The notes beneath the pieces were generated by a model that searched no databases, had not been told where the DNA came from, and was given only the letters and a program-made list of their open reading frames with translations. A stretch of DNA of 64,000 bases from Marinoscillum sp964351625 (GTDB lineage Bacteria; Bacteroidota; Bacteroidia; Cytophagales; Cyclobacteriaceae): the NCBI GenBank assembly GCA_964351625.1, contig CAYGOV010000002.1, positions 1-64,000 of the forward strand, in the 5' to 3' direction. The translations under genes and the position numbers were made by a program. Below, one piece after another: positions 23,229-32,604 of the stretch (positions are counted from its first letter, which is position 1; each line of letters begins with the position of its first letter).

Positions 23229-25784
23229 ATGAAAAAACATTTTCTATTTGTTCTTCTAGGTTTACTTGTCTTTAGCGGACAATCATTTCATATCGTAGGT
23301 GGGGAGATAGAATTTATCACCAAGCAGGCGGGAAGGTACCAGATCAATCTTATCCAATACAAAGACGAAGCTCAAAAAGATAACCCTACTTATGACGACC
23401 AGGTAAGGTTGGTTATGTTTTCCAATAAGGATCATCGACAGGTGGGCAGCTTTGTTCTACCCCGTGTGAATATCAGTACTGTCAATTACACGAATGAAGA
23501 ATGTGCGATTGAGGAACTTCAAACCTCAAGAATCATTTTTACTGCGACATTTGATTTGAACCCTGAGGATTTTCAGGATGAAGAAGGCTATTACCTCGTT
23601 TGGGAACGATGCTGCCGCAATGCTATTACGAAAAATATTGTCAATCCTGATGGAACAGGGATGAAGTATGTGGTAGAAATCCCCCCACTTTGGAAGGATA
23701 ATCAACCATTCATCAATAGTTCTCCAGTATTATTAAAACCCTTAAGTGACTATGCCTGCATCAATCAACTCTATTATACTAACTTCACCGGTACTGACCC
23801 AGATGGGGACTCCTTAGTCTATCGCTTAGTTACACCGCTCAATAGCAGTTCAAACGAAGCATTGCCAATTCCGACATCTAAACCACATGCCCTTGTAGCT
23901 TGGCAACTGGGCTACAGTTTGACTAATACTGTTCCAGGGCTCCCGCCGCTTAATATAAGTTCGAGAGGCTTATTAACGGTAAACCCTTTTACAACTGGGG
24001 TTTATGTTTTTTCTGTCGTAGTGGAAGAGTGGAGAGAAAAGGTGAAAATAGGAGAAGTTCAGCGTGATTTTCAAATGTTGGTAGTGGATGGTTGTAATCC
24101 GCCAGAACCTCCAAAAGTAACAGTACAAATACCAGATAGATCAGGTTTTGACTCATCAGTAGATACCTTATACTATTCCTTGACGGATGATAGAACCTTT
24201 GATTTTATTATTACAAATATCAAAGCTGGAGAGACAATTCGGTTGAGGGCCGATCCAGTAAATTTTAGCAAAGAGCTGGATAATCTTTTTAGTATAGATC
24301 AAGCTTTCGTTCAAAGCGGACAAGATACCTTGATTGTAACTGTGACAGCTCCCGGTTGTCCGCCTGTGAGAGACGCTCCGTTTATCATTGACCTAATAGC
24401 CAGCGATGATGCTTGCCCTTTGCCTCAGTTGGACACGGCTAGGCTAGTGATTTATGTAGAGTCTCCACCGAATGATCTATCTGAAATTAGTAATACACCG
24501 CCAGGTATTACTCTGAATGAAAACGAGAGCCGATCAATAGACTTCACTGCTACCGATGCAGACATGGATAGTATGACGTTATCTCTAATAGTTCCTGGAG
24601 TTATAAATCCTGCCAATTTGGGTTTATCACTCGATATAACCTCCAACAGGAAAGGACTGATAGAAGCTACACTCAACTGGGATACAAACTGTCAGCACTA
24701 TGATTTTACCAATAGTCCAAATTTCATAGTAGGGATACTGGCAGAAGATCTTGATCAATGTGAGGAGGAGAATGAGGATATCCGATGGATCAATATGAGT
24801 GTAATACTCCCGCCGAATACCAGCCCTGTTATCACAGCAAACTCTGACGAAACAATCAGTTTATCTGAAGGAGATTTTTTAAATCTAAATATCCAAACGA
24901 CGGATGCTGATAATGATACGATTGACCTCATTCTTGTGAATAGGGAGGAGCTTGCAAAAGTAGGGGTGATTTGGAAGGACACGCTAGGAAGGGGCAGTAT
25001 CAACTCGCAGCTTCAATGGCAGATCGATTGTGATTTAATTGCTGAGTCTTCCAAACGAGAATTTGAATTTGAATTTAGGGCAGAGGATTACGATAGATGT
25101 GACATAAAGAATGCGGATACTTTGAAATTGAAAGTATCTATTCAACTGGATGAGAATACGCCTCCTACTTTCGAATTTGTGCCTGATAAAGTACTGGAAA
25201 TCAATGTGCCTTTTGAAATAACACTGCGTGCATTGGATGTTGATGCTAATGACATTGTAAGTATAGAATGGTTCAATGCTGCTAGGCTTCCACGCTCACC
25301 TTCGCTTGAGTTGATTGCTGAGAATGGCCCAGGTCAGTCCTCCGCTACTTTACGCTGGACACCAGAATGTTCGTTGTTGGACTTTGGGCAGCCTTCCAAA
25401 TTTATCGACCTCATCTTTCTAGCCTATGATGACGGATGTCCACAGCGTAAGTTGGATACGATGAAAGTTGTTTTTGAAGTAAGGGAAACCAGAGAGTACT
25501 TTGCTAATTTTAATCCGGCTAATGTTTTTACACCGAATGGTGACGGAAACAATGATACATTCCGCTTGACCAATCTGCCGATAGCAAATCAAAACCTACC
25601 ACCAGACAATTGTGATGATGCATTTCAGTCTATTATTATCCTAGACCGTACAGGTAGCAAGGTTTATGAAAGCTCAGAAAGGGACTTCAATTGGACAGGA
25701 GATCAGAAACCAACAGGTGTTTACTACTATCTCATCCAATTTGAAAGCTCCAAATACAATGGCTGGGTGCAGCTGCTCCGCTAA
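23229..25784 (+). CDS. Type IX secretion cargo with gliding-motility C-terminal domain
   Basis: 851 residues from the ATG at 23229, which gives a clean signal peptide (MKKHFLFVLLGLLVFSGQSF). The body contains repeated beta-rich modules of roughly 110 residues with recurring 'NTxPxI...N/E...' openings and TDADxDxM-type acidic loops (about 415-740), suggestive of Ig/cadherin-like calcium-binding repeats. The C-terminus has NVFTPNGDGNNDTFRL and ILDRTGSKVYES ... PTGVYYYLI, the CHU_C type-B sorting domain (TIGR04131 type) that directs export by the T9SS and surface attachment. The stop overlaps the stop of the convergent DUF5686 gene by a few bases. Its function is probably adhesion. Confidence 0.88.
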   Translation: MKKHFLFVLLGLLVFSGQSFHIVGGEIEFITKQAGRYQINLIQYKDEAQKDNPTYDDQVRLVMFSNKDHRQVGSFVLPRVNISTVNYTNEECAIEELQTSRIIFTATFDLNPEDFQDEEGYYLVWERCCRNAITKNIVNPDGTGMKYVVEIPPLWKDNQPFINSSPVLLKPLSDYACINQLYYTNFTGTDPDGDSLVYRLVTPLNSSSNEALPIPTSKPHALVAWQLGYSLTNTVPGLPPLNISSRGLLTVNPFTTGVYVFSVVVEEWREKVKIGEVQRDFQMLVVDGCNPPEPPKVTVQIPDRSGFDSSVDTLYYSLTDDRTFDFIITNIKAGETIRLRADPVNFSKELDNLFSIDQAFVQSGQDTLIVTVTAPGCPPVRDAPFIIDLIASDDACPLPQLDTARLVIYVESPPNDLSEISNTPPGITLNENESRSIDFTATDADMDSMTLSLIVPGVINPANLGLSLDITSNRKGLIEATLNWDTNCQHYDFTNSPNFIVGILAEDLDQCEEENEDIRWINMSVILPPNTSPVITANSDETISLSEGDFLNLNIQTTDADNDTIDLILVNREELAKVGVIWKDTLGRGSINSQLQWQIDCDLIAESSKREFEFEFRAEDYDRCDIKNADTLKLKVSIQLDENTPPTFEFVPDKVLEINVPFEITLRALDVDANDIVSIEWFNAARLPRSPSLELIAENGPGQSSATLRWTPECSLLDFGQPSKFIDLIFLAYDDGCPQRKLDTMKVVFEVRETREYFANFNPANVFTPNGDGNNDTFRLTNLPIANQNLPPDNCDDAFQSIIILDRTGSKVYESSERDFNWTGDQKPTGVYYYLIQFESSKYNGWVQLLR

Positions 25785-28306
25785 AATCCCGCTCCGAATT
25801 TGATGCCGGCACCCTGAAAATTTCCATTTCGATAACTGACGTAATAGTCTAATCTCAATACCTTAAGTATGTGCTCAATACCCGCACCCAATTCAAAATA
25901 ATTACCAAGAGTTGGGGTTCTGAGATAATTCACTGCTGCAACTGCTTGTAGATTGAGCCGGCGAACTAATGGGATTTTATTGAAAATGAATTCATTAAAA
26001 TGGTGCTCACAATGTGCTTGTGCAAAATTGTCATTGGTGCTAAACTCATAATAATCTAGCAATTGAAACAGGTGATCGCCTGTTGGTTGGCGTAAGTAGA
26101 CCTTATTGCCATTAAAATGCTGGTAATCCAAAAAATACATTTTCTGGGTATTGATAAATGCACCAAACACTGTGCTTAGTTGGCTTTCGCCCATATGACC
26201 AAATCGTTTTTTATAGTCAATTCCCAACTTCACTAAGTCATAATTAACATCTGATCCCAATCCTGGAATTCCCTTCTTATAAGTTATAATCAGATCGGGA
26301 TATTTCGATTCCAGATTGATTTTCCGGTCTGGTCGGTCTATATATTCTTGATTTATCTTGATTTTGGCACTTCCCTCAAATATCAATGCCTGATGAGTAG
26401 AGAAAGATGTCAGGGTAGTTTCTTGATTGAAAGGGTCATTTGGGGCAAAAGCCTTATCCTTGAAGTTGAATGAGGCAGTATTGTTCATGAATTCACGATG
26501 ATTGTAGCTCAAAACACCTTTCAAGGAAAGTCCATTGGAGACTTCCTTTTGATAACCAGCACGAACGAATGTTTTTTGATAGAATTTCGCATAGTTTTCA
26601 CCCCAAACGGCTGAGAAGTAGCTATTACCATAATCCGCAATCGGATTTGCTTCATTCATTTGGAATACATATCTGCCTACTCCACCAAATGCCCATTCTT
26701 GTCTTTTGGCGTTGATTGATTTGGCCCCATTGACCTGGCCTTGTAGTTTTTTGTTTGCAAAGCCATACCGGAGACTAGGACTTATAACATAGTTTGGAGT
26801 TGTCTTATTTCGCTTTTGGTAATTGAATTCGAAATTCCCAACGAGTCCTTCTACTGCATTGTATTGTAATGCACTCAAGAGTGTTGGAAATGTCAGATAT
26901 GTTCGCTTGAAGGTATTGCGGTGGGTATAGCCTGCTCCTAAGAAGTTGCCGAAGCGCAGTTTATTATTGTGTTGATCTACCGAGTCTTTGAATTCTTTGG
27001 TATCCCTTATGATCTGTATAGAATCTTTTATTCTATAATCCCTAACTTCAATACTGGTAAGAGGTATTGGTCTTACAGTCGCCCAGTAAATCGAGTCTTT
27101 CTCATTTGAGCCATCCTCAACTTTCATGATTGCCTGAGAAAAGTCCTCCTTTTTGAAAAGAGGTTCTTGAGAATTTTTAATAGACTTTCTGGATTGTGGT
27201 TTTTTTGTAGGAGCAAGGGTATCAGAGGTTGTTTTGCTAGGTGGAAGCCAATAATTGTATTGAAGTTTATATTTGCTATAGATGGCTGTGAAGTGGCCGC
27301 TTCCCGCAAAACCAAAGGCTTTAAATTTGAATGTGAACCGTTGGGAAATTGGCATCCAAACTCCATAATCTGCTGGCGCAAATACTTGATTGAAAGTCAA
27401 TGAATCAACAAATTCAATCCCATTGTCTTTCGTGAGAGAAACATCTACGCTGTGAATGCGCCAACTATCCTCTATAATGTAGATATATCCCTTAAAAACC
27501 GGATCTGTCTTTCGTTTAGGGATCAACTCAATTTTATTAATGAGTAGGTCGTTTTCCAGAAAGGTTCCGGCCATTTTGTATTCATAATATAGAAATGCAT
27601 TATTAGCGAGGGGAGAAATTAATGGACGTTCGCTTAACCCCTCTATGAAAAAGCTATTGTCATAAAGGTTGATAAGCATATCTGAAGCCATGTTGTAGCT
27701 AAAGCCATTGCTTTGACCACTCAGCTTGCTCGATATCATGGTCTCATTGATTTTATCAGGAGCGAGGTATTTGAGCTTGGATATGGATTCGGAGAGGTAG
27801 ACCACACCTGTGTCAATGGTGATAGGCACACCAAGGAGGCTTTTGGGCTTTTTATCTAGACGTTGGAGGCCTTTTATATATACATCACAAGCAAACGCAC
27901 TGACCTCATCACGATAGTATTTGCGTTTCTTTATGGCATTGCGTATCACTCGCTTTGCCGGATCGCGCTCATTTGCCGCAATTATTACTTCTTTGAGGAT
28001 AAGTGCTTCGGGATTTAGTTGAAAATGTAATTCGACAGGGGATTCACCAATTTTAATAGATTTTTCCTGCTTGCCGTAACCTACGTATTGTGCTACAATT
28101 ACATGATCCCCTGGAGCGACTTTTAGATGGAATTGCCCATCAGCATTGGCTGTGGAGCCATTGGTGCTGCCTTTCTCATAAATTGTTGCAAAAGGTAATG
28201 GCTCATTTGCCTCATTTGTGATGGTGCCTGATAGAAGCGTTTGACCTTTAGTGGAAAAGGCTAATAAAAACAAGAATAGGAGGCTAATCCAGTTGTTGCA
28301 GCGCAT
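25781..28306 (-). CDS. DUF5686 outer-membrane protein with carboxypeptidase-like domain
   Basis: 841 residues. A signal peptide (about 1-22, ending STKGQ) is followed by a carboxypeptidase-regulatory beta domain (about 24-100: 'LSGTITNEANEPLPFATIYEKG', then 'GQFHLKVAPGDHVIVAQYVGYGK'). The helical DUF5686 segment follows (ERDPAKRVIRNAIKKRKYYRDEV), then a long beta-barrel ending in Phe (FGAGF). DUF5686 is a TonB-receptor-like family of Bacteroidota outer membranes, ligand unknown. It starts 23 bases inside the end of the trans-sulfuration gene, an unusually deep overlap. Confidence 0.82.
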   Translation of the reverse strand: MRCNNWISLLFLFLLAFSTKGQTLLSGTITNEANEPLPFATIYEKGSTNGSTANADGQFHLKVAPGDHVIVAQYVGYGKQEKSIKIGESPVELHFQLNPEALILKEVIIAANERDPAKRVIRNAIKKRKYYRDEVSAFACDVYIKGLQRLDKKPKSLLGVPITIDTGVVYLSESISKLKYLAPDKINETMISSKLSGQSNGFSYNMASDMLINLYDNSFFIEGLSERPLISPLANNAFLYYEYKMAGTFLENDLLINKIELIPKRKTDPVFKGYIYIIEDSWRIHSVDVSLTKDNGIEFVDSLTFNQVFAPADYGVWMPISQRFTFKFKAFGFAGSGHFTAIYSKYKLQYNYWLPPSKTTSDTLAPTKKPQSRKSIKNSQEPLFKKEDFSQAIMKVEDGSNEKDSIYWATVRPIPLTSIEVRDYRIKDSIQIIRDTKEFKDSVDQHNNKLRFGNFLGAGYTHRNTFKRTYLTFPTLLSALQYNAVEGLVGNFEFNYQKRNKTTPNYVISPSLRYGFANKKLQGQVNGAKSINAKRQEWAFGGVGRYVFQMNEANPIADYGNSYFSAVWGENYAKFYQKTFVRAGYQKEVSNGLSLKGVLSYNHREFMNNTASFNFKDKAFAPNDPFNQETTLTSFSTHQALIFEGSAKIKINQEYIDRPDRKINLESKYPDLIITYKKGIPGLGSDVNYDLVKLGIDYKKRFGHMGESQLSTVFGAFINTQKMYFLDYQHFNGNKVYLRQPTGDHLFQLLDYYEFSTNDNFAQAHCEHHFNEFIFNKIPLVRRLNLQAVAAVNYLRTPTLGNYFELGAGIEHILKVLRLDYYVSYRNGNFQGAGIKFGAGF

Positions 28307-29447
28307 GCTTCAAATCATCAATTAATAAAGTGGCATCCTCCAAGCCAACATATAAGCGGATTCTATTCAAAGCTATATCAGGTTTGTCATAATTGAGCGA
28401 GCTCATAGTGCTGATGGCTGGAAAGGCGAGCGATTCATATCCACCCCAAGAGCAGCCCAGTTTGAAACGTTTGAGCGCATCACAAAATTGTATCACCTTT
28501 TTCGGTTCTTTGGTTTTAAGGTCTATGGTCATTAGTCCACCATTACCAGATAGGTATTTCTCCACGAGCTCCGGTTGCGCAAAGGAAGGTGAATGCGTGT
28601 AATATAGTCGCTCTACATGAGTGTGATCTTCTAAAAACTCAGCGACTTTCAAGGAATTACTGCTCACTTTTTCCATTCGCAAATCGAGAGTTCTCAGTGA
28701 CCGTATCATCAACCAAGCATCATTTGGTGAAATGATGCCTCCAAGGGTCATGTATTCTGATTTAAAGATCTCCAAGTAATATTTTTGGTTGGTACAAAGT
28801 ACACCTGCAACAAGGTCAGCATGGCCAGCTAAGTATTTTGTTGCCGAATGAACGACAATATCAATACCAAATTTGGTGGGTTGTTGGTAAAGTGGAGATG
28901 CACAGCTGTTGTCCATTATGGTAGTGATCCCTCTTTCTTTTGCGAAAACTGCAATTCGTTCCAGGTCTTGCATTTCATAAGTCCACGAATTGGGACTTTC
29001 TAGATAAACAAGCCGGGTATTCGGGTTGCAACTAGCAATAATAGCGTTAGTATTATCCGCAGCAGGAAAGTCATTCGTCACGCCAAACCGCTCCAATATC
29101 ACAGATAAGAGCTTTTTAGTCCAACTGTAAGGGTTGGAAACACATACGACGTGATCTCCTGACCTAACCTGAGAAAGTACCGCAGCACTTATTGCCGCAC
29201 TGCCACTGGAAAATATCAACGCGGCATCAGTCTGCTCTAGCGCTGCTATCTTTTTCTGAAGTAATAAGACAGTAGGATTAGCTCCGCGTGTATAGAAGGG
29301 TTCTACATGCTCATTTGCTAATGCATTGCTCATGTCTGAGACACTCTCAAAAGTAAAATTACTGGTCTGATAAATAGGAGGGCTGGCAGGGTGACTTTGA
29401 TGAACAGTGTCTTCTCCTAAATGAAATATTATATCGTCAGTATTCAT
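28284..29447 (-). CDS. Cystathionine gamma-synthase/lyase family PLP enzyme
   Basis: 387 residues, typical for the Cys/Met metabolism PLP family (fold type I). Conserved features are YTRGANPT for substrate and phosphate binding, SSGSAAISAAVLS as the PLP phosphate loop, YLESPNSWT, MDNSCASPLYQQP with the PLP-pairing Asp, and the Schiff-base Lys in HSATKYLAGH. It could be a synthase, gamma-lyase or related trans-sulfuration enzyme; the sequence alone does not decide. It is followed, with a 23-base overlap, by the DUF5686 gene. Confidence 0.85.
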   Translation of the reverse strand: MNTDDIIFHLGEDTVHQSHPASPPIYQTSNFTFESVSDMSNALANEHVEPFYTRGANPTVLLLQKKIAALEQTDAALIFSSGSAAISAAVLSQVRSGDHVVCVSNPYSWTKKLLSVILERFGVTNDFPAADNTNAIIASCNPNTRLVYLESPNSWTYEMQDLERIAVFAKERGITTIMDNSCASPLYQQPTKFGIDIVVHSATKYLAGHADLVAGVLCTNQKYYLEIFKSEYMTLGGIISPNDAWLMIRSLRTLDLRMEKVSSNSLKVAEFLEDHTHVERLYYTHSPSFAQPELVEKYLSGNGGLMTIDLKTKEPKKVIQFCDALKRFKLGCSWGGYESLAFPAISTMSSLNYDKPDIALNRIRLYVGLEDATLLIDDLKHALQQLD

Positions 29448-29883
29448 GCCTTAAAGTTGATATATAAAAAGCGCTTTGACCTAGTCCCGTGTTTTGCGAT
29501 TTGTCCAATCAAACTTAGTCTTTGTTGTAGTTACGATATATAATTTGGATAATTCTTACGATTATTTGAAAATATTCAATGGTGAAACCAAAAAACGGCA
29601 ATTTATTTTGCATTTATTCATTTTTACAAAATGTTCAGGTTGAAACGCTGAAACAAATCTGAAAATTAATATTTCCAACTAAAGGCGGTTTATTTTTAAT
29701 AATTCATAAAAAAACAACCAAAACACCCCCTGTGAATCAAAGTGATTACTGCTTTTTTGAAAATTCACTTTTTGATAATTGAAAATTATGTTCCTTTCTT
29801 TGGAATTCCAACGGATGCCTAAGTAGGTATTAATACGGATGATTAGAAAGATATAACACAATTTTTTACCAACTCTAAAACTT
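29448..29883. other. Divergent AT-rich control region between trans-sulfuration enzyme and amt
   Basis: 436 bases without a convincing gene. It carries the minus-strand -7 match at 29510-29517 and a small dyad GTATTAATAC (29827-29836) about 50 bases before amt. No exact TAnnTTTG box or sigma-54 site was found on the amt side. Confidence 0.5.
29510..29517 (-). promoter_or_regulatory. Candidate -7 element for the trans-sulfuration gene
   Basis: Minus-strand TAAGTTTG fits TAnnTTTG exactly, about 63 bases upstream of the start. No TTG is found at the expected -33 distance. Confidence 0.35.
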
Positions 29884-31227
29884 ATGAACATGATCACCAA
29901 CTTATTGATGATTGGACAAGATTCGGTAGCTGTAGCAGAGACAATAGTCGAAGCGGTACCTGAAGTTGTCGAAACTGTAGCCGCTGCTGTGGACTACAGT
30001 GCAGATATCACGGCCAACTTACTGACGGCTAATAATATCTGGATGATGCTTGCCACTGCTTTGGTATTTATCATGCACCTTGGATTTGCCGGTGTAGAAG
30101 CAGGTTTTGGTCAGTCGAAGAACACTGTGAACATTTTGTTCAAAAACACACTGACTCCTATTATCGGGATTTTGACTTACGCCTTGCTAGGTTTTAATCT
30201 AATGTACCCAGGCTTTGAAGTGCCAGGATGGTTTGGATTTGCAGGATGGGGATTGGAAAATTCACTTACCGCTGACAACTCCGCTGATTATGCGGGAGCA
30301 GGTTACACTTACTGGACAGACTTCTTATTCCAAGCAATGTTTGCCGCAACAGCTGCTACCATAGTATCTGGTGCTGTAGCTGAGCGTATCAAGCTTGGTG
30401 CTTATCTTATCTTCACTCTGATCTTCGTAGGTGTGGTTTATCCTATCATCGGTAGCTGGAAATGGGGTGGTGGAGCTCTAGACGATATGGGCTTCTATGA
30501 TTTCGCAGGTTCTACACTTGTTCACTCAGTAGGTGGATGGGGAGCTTTGGCTGGTATAATGATCCTAGGGCCAAGACTTGGAAAATATGTAGACGGAAAA
30601 GTAATCGATAAGCCAGGTTCTTCTGTGCCTTTGGCTGTAATCGGTGTTTTCCTTCTTTGGTTAGGATGGTTCGGTTTCAACGGAGGTTCGGTACTATCTG
30701 CTGATCCAGGACTAGTGTCTTTCGTATTGGTTACTACTTCTCTAGCAGCGTGTGCTGGTGGACTTGGTGGATTCGTAACTGGATACCTAGTATTCAAGAG
30801 ATTGGATTTGGGTATGGTGCTAAATGGTATCCTAGCTGGTCTAGTAGGTATCACTGCTGGTGCTGATGTTATCGAGCCAGGAAATGCAATCCTTGTAGGA
30901 GTTGTAGCTGGTGTGATCGTAGTAATCTCTGCTATTACCCTTGACAAATTCAAGTTGGATGATGTAGTAGGTGCGGTATCTGTTCACTTGGTATGCGGTA
31001 TCTGGGGAACGTTAGCTGTAGGTATCTTCTCTATCAATCCTGATCACTCTTTCATGACTCAATTGATCGGTGTTGCTATCTGTGGAGCTGCAGCTTTCAT
31101 CAGTGCATTCATCATCTTCTATGTGTTGAAACTCACTATGGGAATCAGAGTATCTGAGCAGCATGAAAAAGAAGGATTGGATAGCCATGAGCACGGAATC
31201 AGAGGTTATACAATCATCTCAGAATAA
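29884..31227 (+). CDS. amt: Ammonium transporter (Amt/MEP/Rh family)
   Basis: 447 residues with about eleven membrane helices plus an N-terminal segment (about 1-40, rich in Val, Glu and Ala) that is an extended signal or periplasmic leader. Diagnostic regions: GVEAGFGQSKNTVN, the first pore His in GSTLVHSVGGWGAL and the second in SVHLVCGIWGTLAVG, which form the twin-His pore. It imports ammonium across the cytoplasmic membrane. Unlike most bacteria there is no glnK/PII gene beside it; an outer-membrane barrel and glutamine synthetase follow. A hairpin lies 18 bases after the stop. Confidence 0.93.
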   Translation: MNMITNLLMIGQDSVAVAETIVEAVPEVVETVAAAVDYSADITANLLTANNIWMMLATALVFIMHLGFAGVEAGFGQSKNTVNILFKNTLTPIIGILTYALLGFNLMYPGFEVPGWFGFAGWGLENSLTADNSADYAGAGYTYWTDFLFQAMFAATAATIVSGAVAERIKLGAYLIFTLIFVGVVYPIIGSWKWGGGALDDMGFYDFAGSTLVHSVGGWGALAGIMILGPRLGKYVDGKVIDKPGSSVPLAVIGVFLLWLGWFGFNGGSVLSADPGLVSFVLVTTSLAACAGGLGGFVTGYLVFKRLDLGMVLNGILAGLVGITAGADVIEPGNAILVGVVAGVIVVISAITLDKFKLDDVVGAVSVHLVCGIWGTLAVGIFSINPDHSFMTQLIGVAICGAAAFISAFIIFYVLKLTMGIRVSEQHEKEGLDSHEHGIRGYTIISE

Positions 31228-31244
31228 TAGAAACTTCAAAATAA

Positions 31245-31275
31245 GGGTCTGCAAGTTCTCTGGTCTTGCAGACCT
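31245..31275 (+). other. Intercistronic hairpin after amt
   Basis: GGTCTGCAAG (31246-31255) pairs perfectly with CTTGCAGACC (31265-31274). No T-run follows, so it may stabilise or partly terminate the amt message and lower expression of the downstream barrel gene. Confidence 0.55.
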
Positions 31276-31315
31276 CATTAAAAACTTTAATTACATCCAT
31301 TTTTAAAATAAAGAC

Positions 31316-32365
31316 ATGAATAGAATAACTACTTTATCAAAGAAATTCTTGTTTGCTGCAGCCTTGGGCGTAGCGGCAATCTCAGTACAGGCGCAGGATG
31401 AGGCAGCGTTCTCCCTTAGCGGAACGGTTGATACTTATTTCAAAGCTAATCCGGGTTACGGAGCAGGAGCTACTCCTAATACTTCCTTTACATCAGGAAC
31501 AGGCTTTTCTATGGGTATGATTAATCTTGTGGGTTCATATGAAGGTGAAAAAACGGGTGTGGTCGCTGATGTGGTTTTTGGACCAAGAGGTAAAGAGGCT
31601 GCTTTCGGTGCGCCAATAGGCGGATCATTTGTGAATCAAATGTATGCTTACTGGAATGTGAGCGACAAGGTTACTTTGACTATGGGTCAGTGGAATACAT
31701 TCCTTGGTTATGAGGTTATTTCTCCAGCGTCCAATATAAACTACTCTACTTCATATATGTTCTCATGGGGTCCATTCAGTCAGTCTGGATTGAAAGCGGA
31801 TTTCGCTCTTAGTGATGATCTAAGCTTGATGCTTGCCCTAATGAACCCTACAGATGTTCTTGAAACTAACGTAGTAGGTCCTGATGGCGCTGACGATTTC
31901 AATTACACATTAGGATTTCAATTGGGTTACAAAGGCACTTATCTTAATGCACGTTACGGAGATGCATCAGGCGAACTTTTTCAAGTTGATTTGACAGGTG
32001 GTTACGACCTAAGTGAGACATTCTACCTTGGAGTAAACGCTACTATTCTTGATGATGGAGCTAATGGTGGATTCATAGGTGCTGCACTTTATCCTAAAGT
32101 GGCAATATCCGAGACTTTTGCAATTGCTGCAAGAGCGGAATACTTTGCAGTGTCTGATAACTATGGAGGAATCCTTGTTACTGATGTTAACGGAGATGGT
32201 AACGTAATTAATCTTACTTTGTCAGCAAACTACATGGTAGGTCCTTTGACTTTAATTCCTGAATTGAGAATTGATATGACTTCTGAGGATAACTATGCGG
32301 ACACAGATGGAAAAGCTTCTAGCTCTCTTCCAACTCTTCTACTTGCAGCGGTATACTCGTTCTAA
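31316..32365 (+). CDS. Porin-like outer-membrane beta-barrel protein
   Basis: 349 residues. A signal peptide (about 1-26, ending VQAQ) precedes 'FSLSGTVDTYFKANPG', the usual first strand of the OmpL/BBP2-type porin-like barrels found in Bacteroidota. Alternating strands with tight Gly/Asn/Asp turns continue to a C-terminal strand ending 'LLLAAVYSF' with the terminal aromatic required for barrel assembly. Placement between amt and glutamine synthetase suggests a pore for small nitrogen compounds; that is inference. The gene is bounded by a hairpin on the left and a terminator on the right. Confidence 0.82.
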   Translation: MNRITTLSKKFLFAAALGVAAISVQAQDEAAFSLSGTVDTYFKANPGYGAGATPNTSFTSGTGFSMGMINLVGSYEGEKTGVVADVVFGPRGKEAAFGAPIGGSFVNQMYAYWNVSDKVTLTMGQWNTFLGYEVISPASNINYSTSYMFSWGPFSQSGLKADFALSDDLSLMLALMNPTDVLETNVVGPDGADDFNYTLGFQLGYKGTYLNARYGDASGELFQVDLTGGYDLSETFYLGVNATILDDGANGGFIGAALYPKVAISETFAIAARAEYFAVSDNYGGILVTDVNGDGNVINLTLSANYMVGPLTLIPELRIDMTSEDNYADTDGKASSSLPTLLLAAVYSF

Positions 32366-32400
32366 TATGGTATTGGCGGCTAGATCTGCCTAAAGAATTT

Positions 32401-32449
32401 AGTCCCATTTCAGTCAGACAGGTGTCTTTTTTGAAATGGGACTTTTCTG
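32401..32449 (+). terminator. Compound hairpin terminator after the porin-like gene
   Basis: A 12-bp outer stem (32401-32412 with 32432-32443) encloses a second small hairpin AGACA/TGTCT (32416-32420, 32423-32427), followed by TTTCTGT. Confidence 0.7.
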
Positions 32450-32604
32450 TATTTATGTTCATTACGTTGACTTATTACCAATGAATGATAAATATTTATA
32501 CAAATTCTTTAATATATCATTATTTTTTTTGAAATTTGAAGAAGGTGAGGAAGGCCTAATTCCTGTCTATTGTTAAACTTTTAAAATATAAACCAAAGTA
32601 AAAA

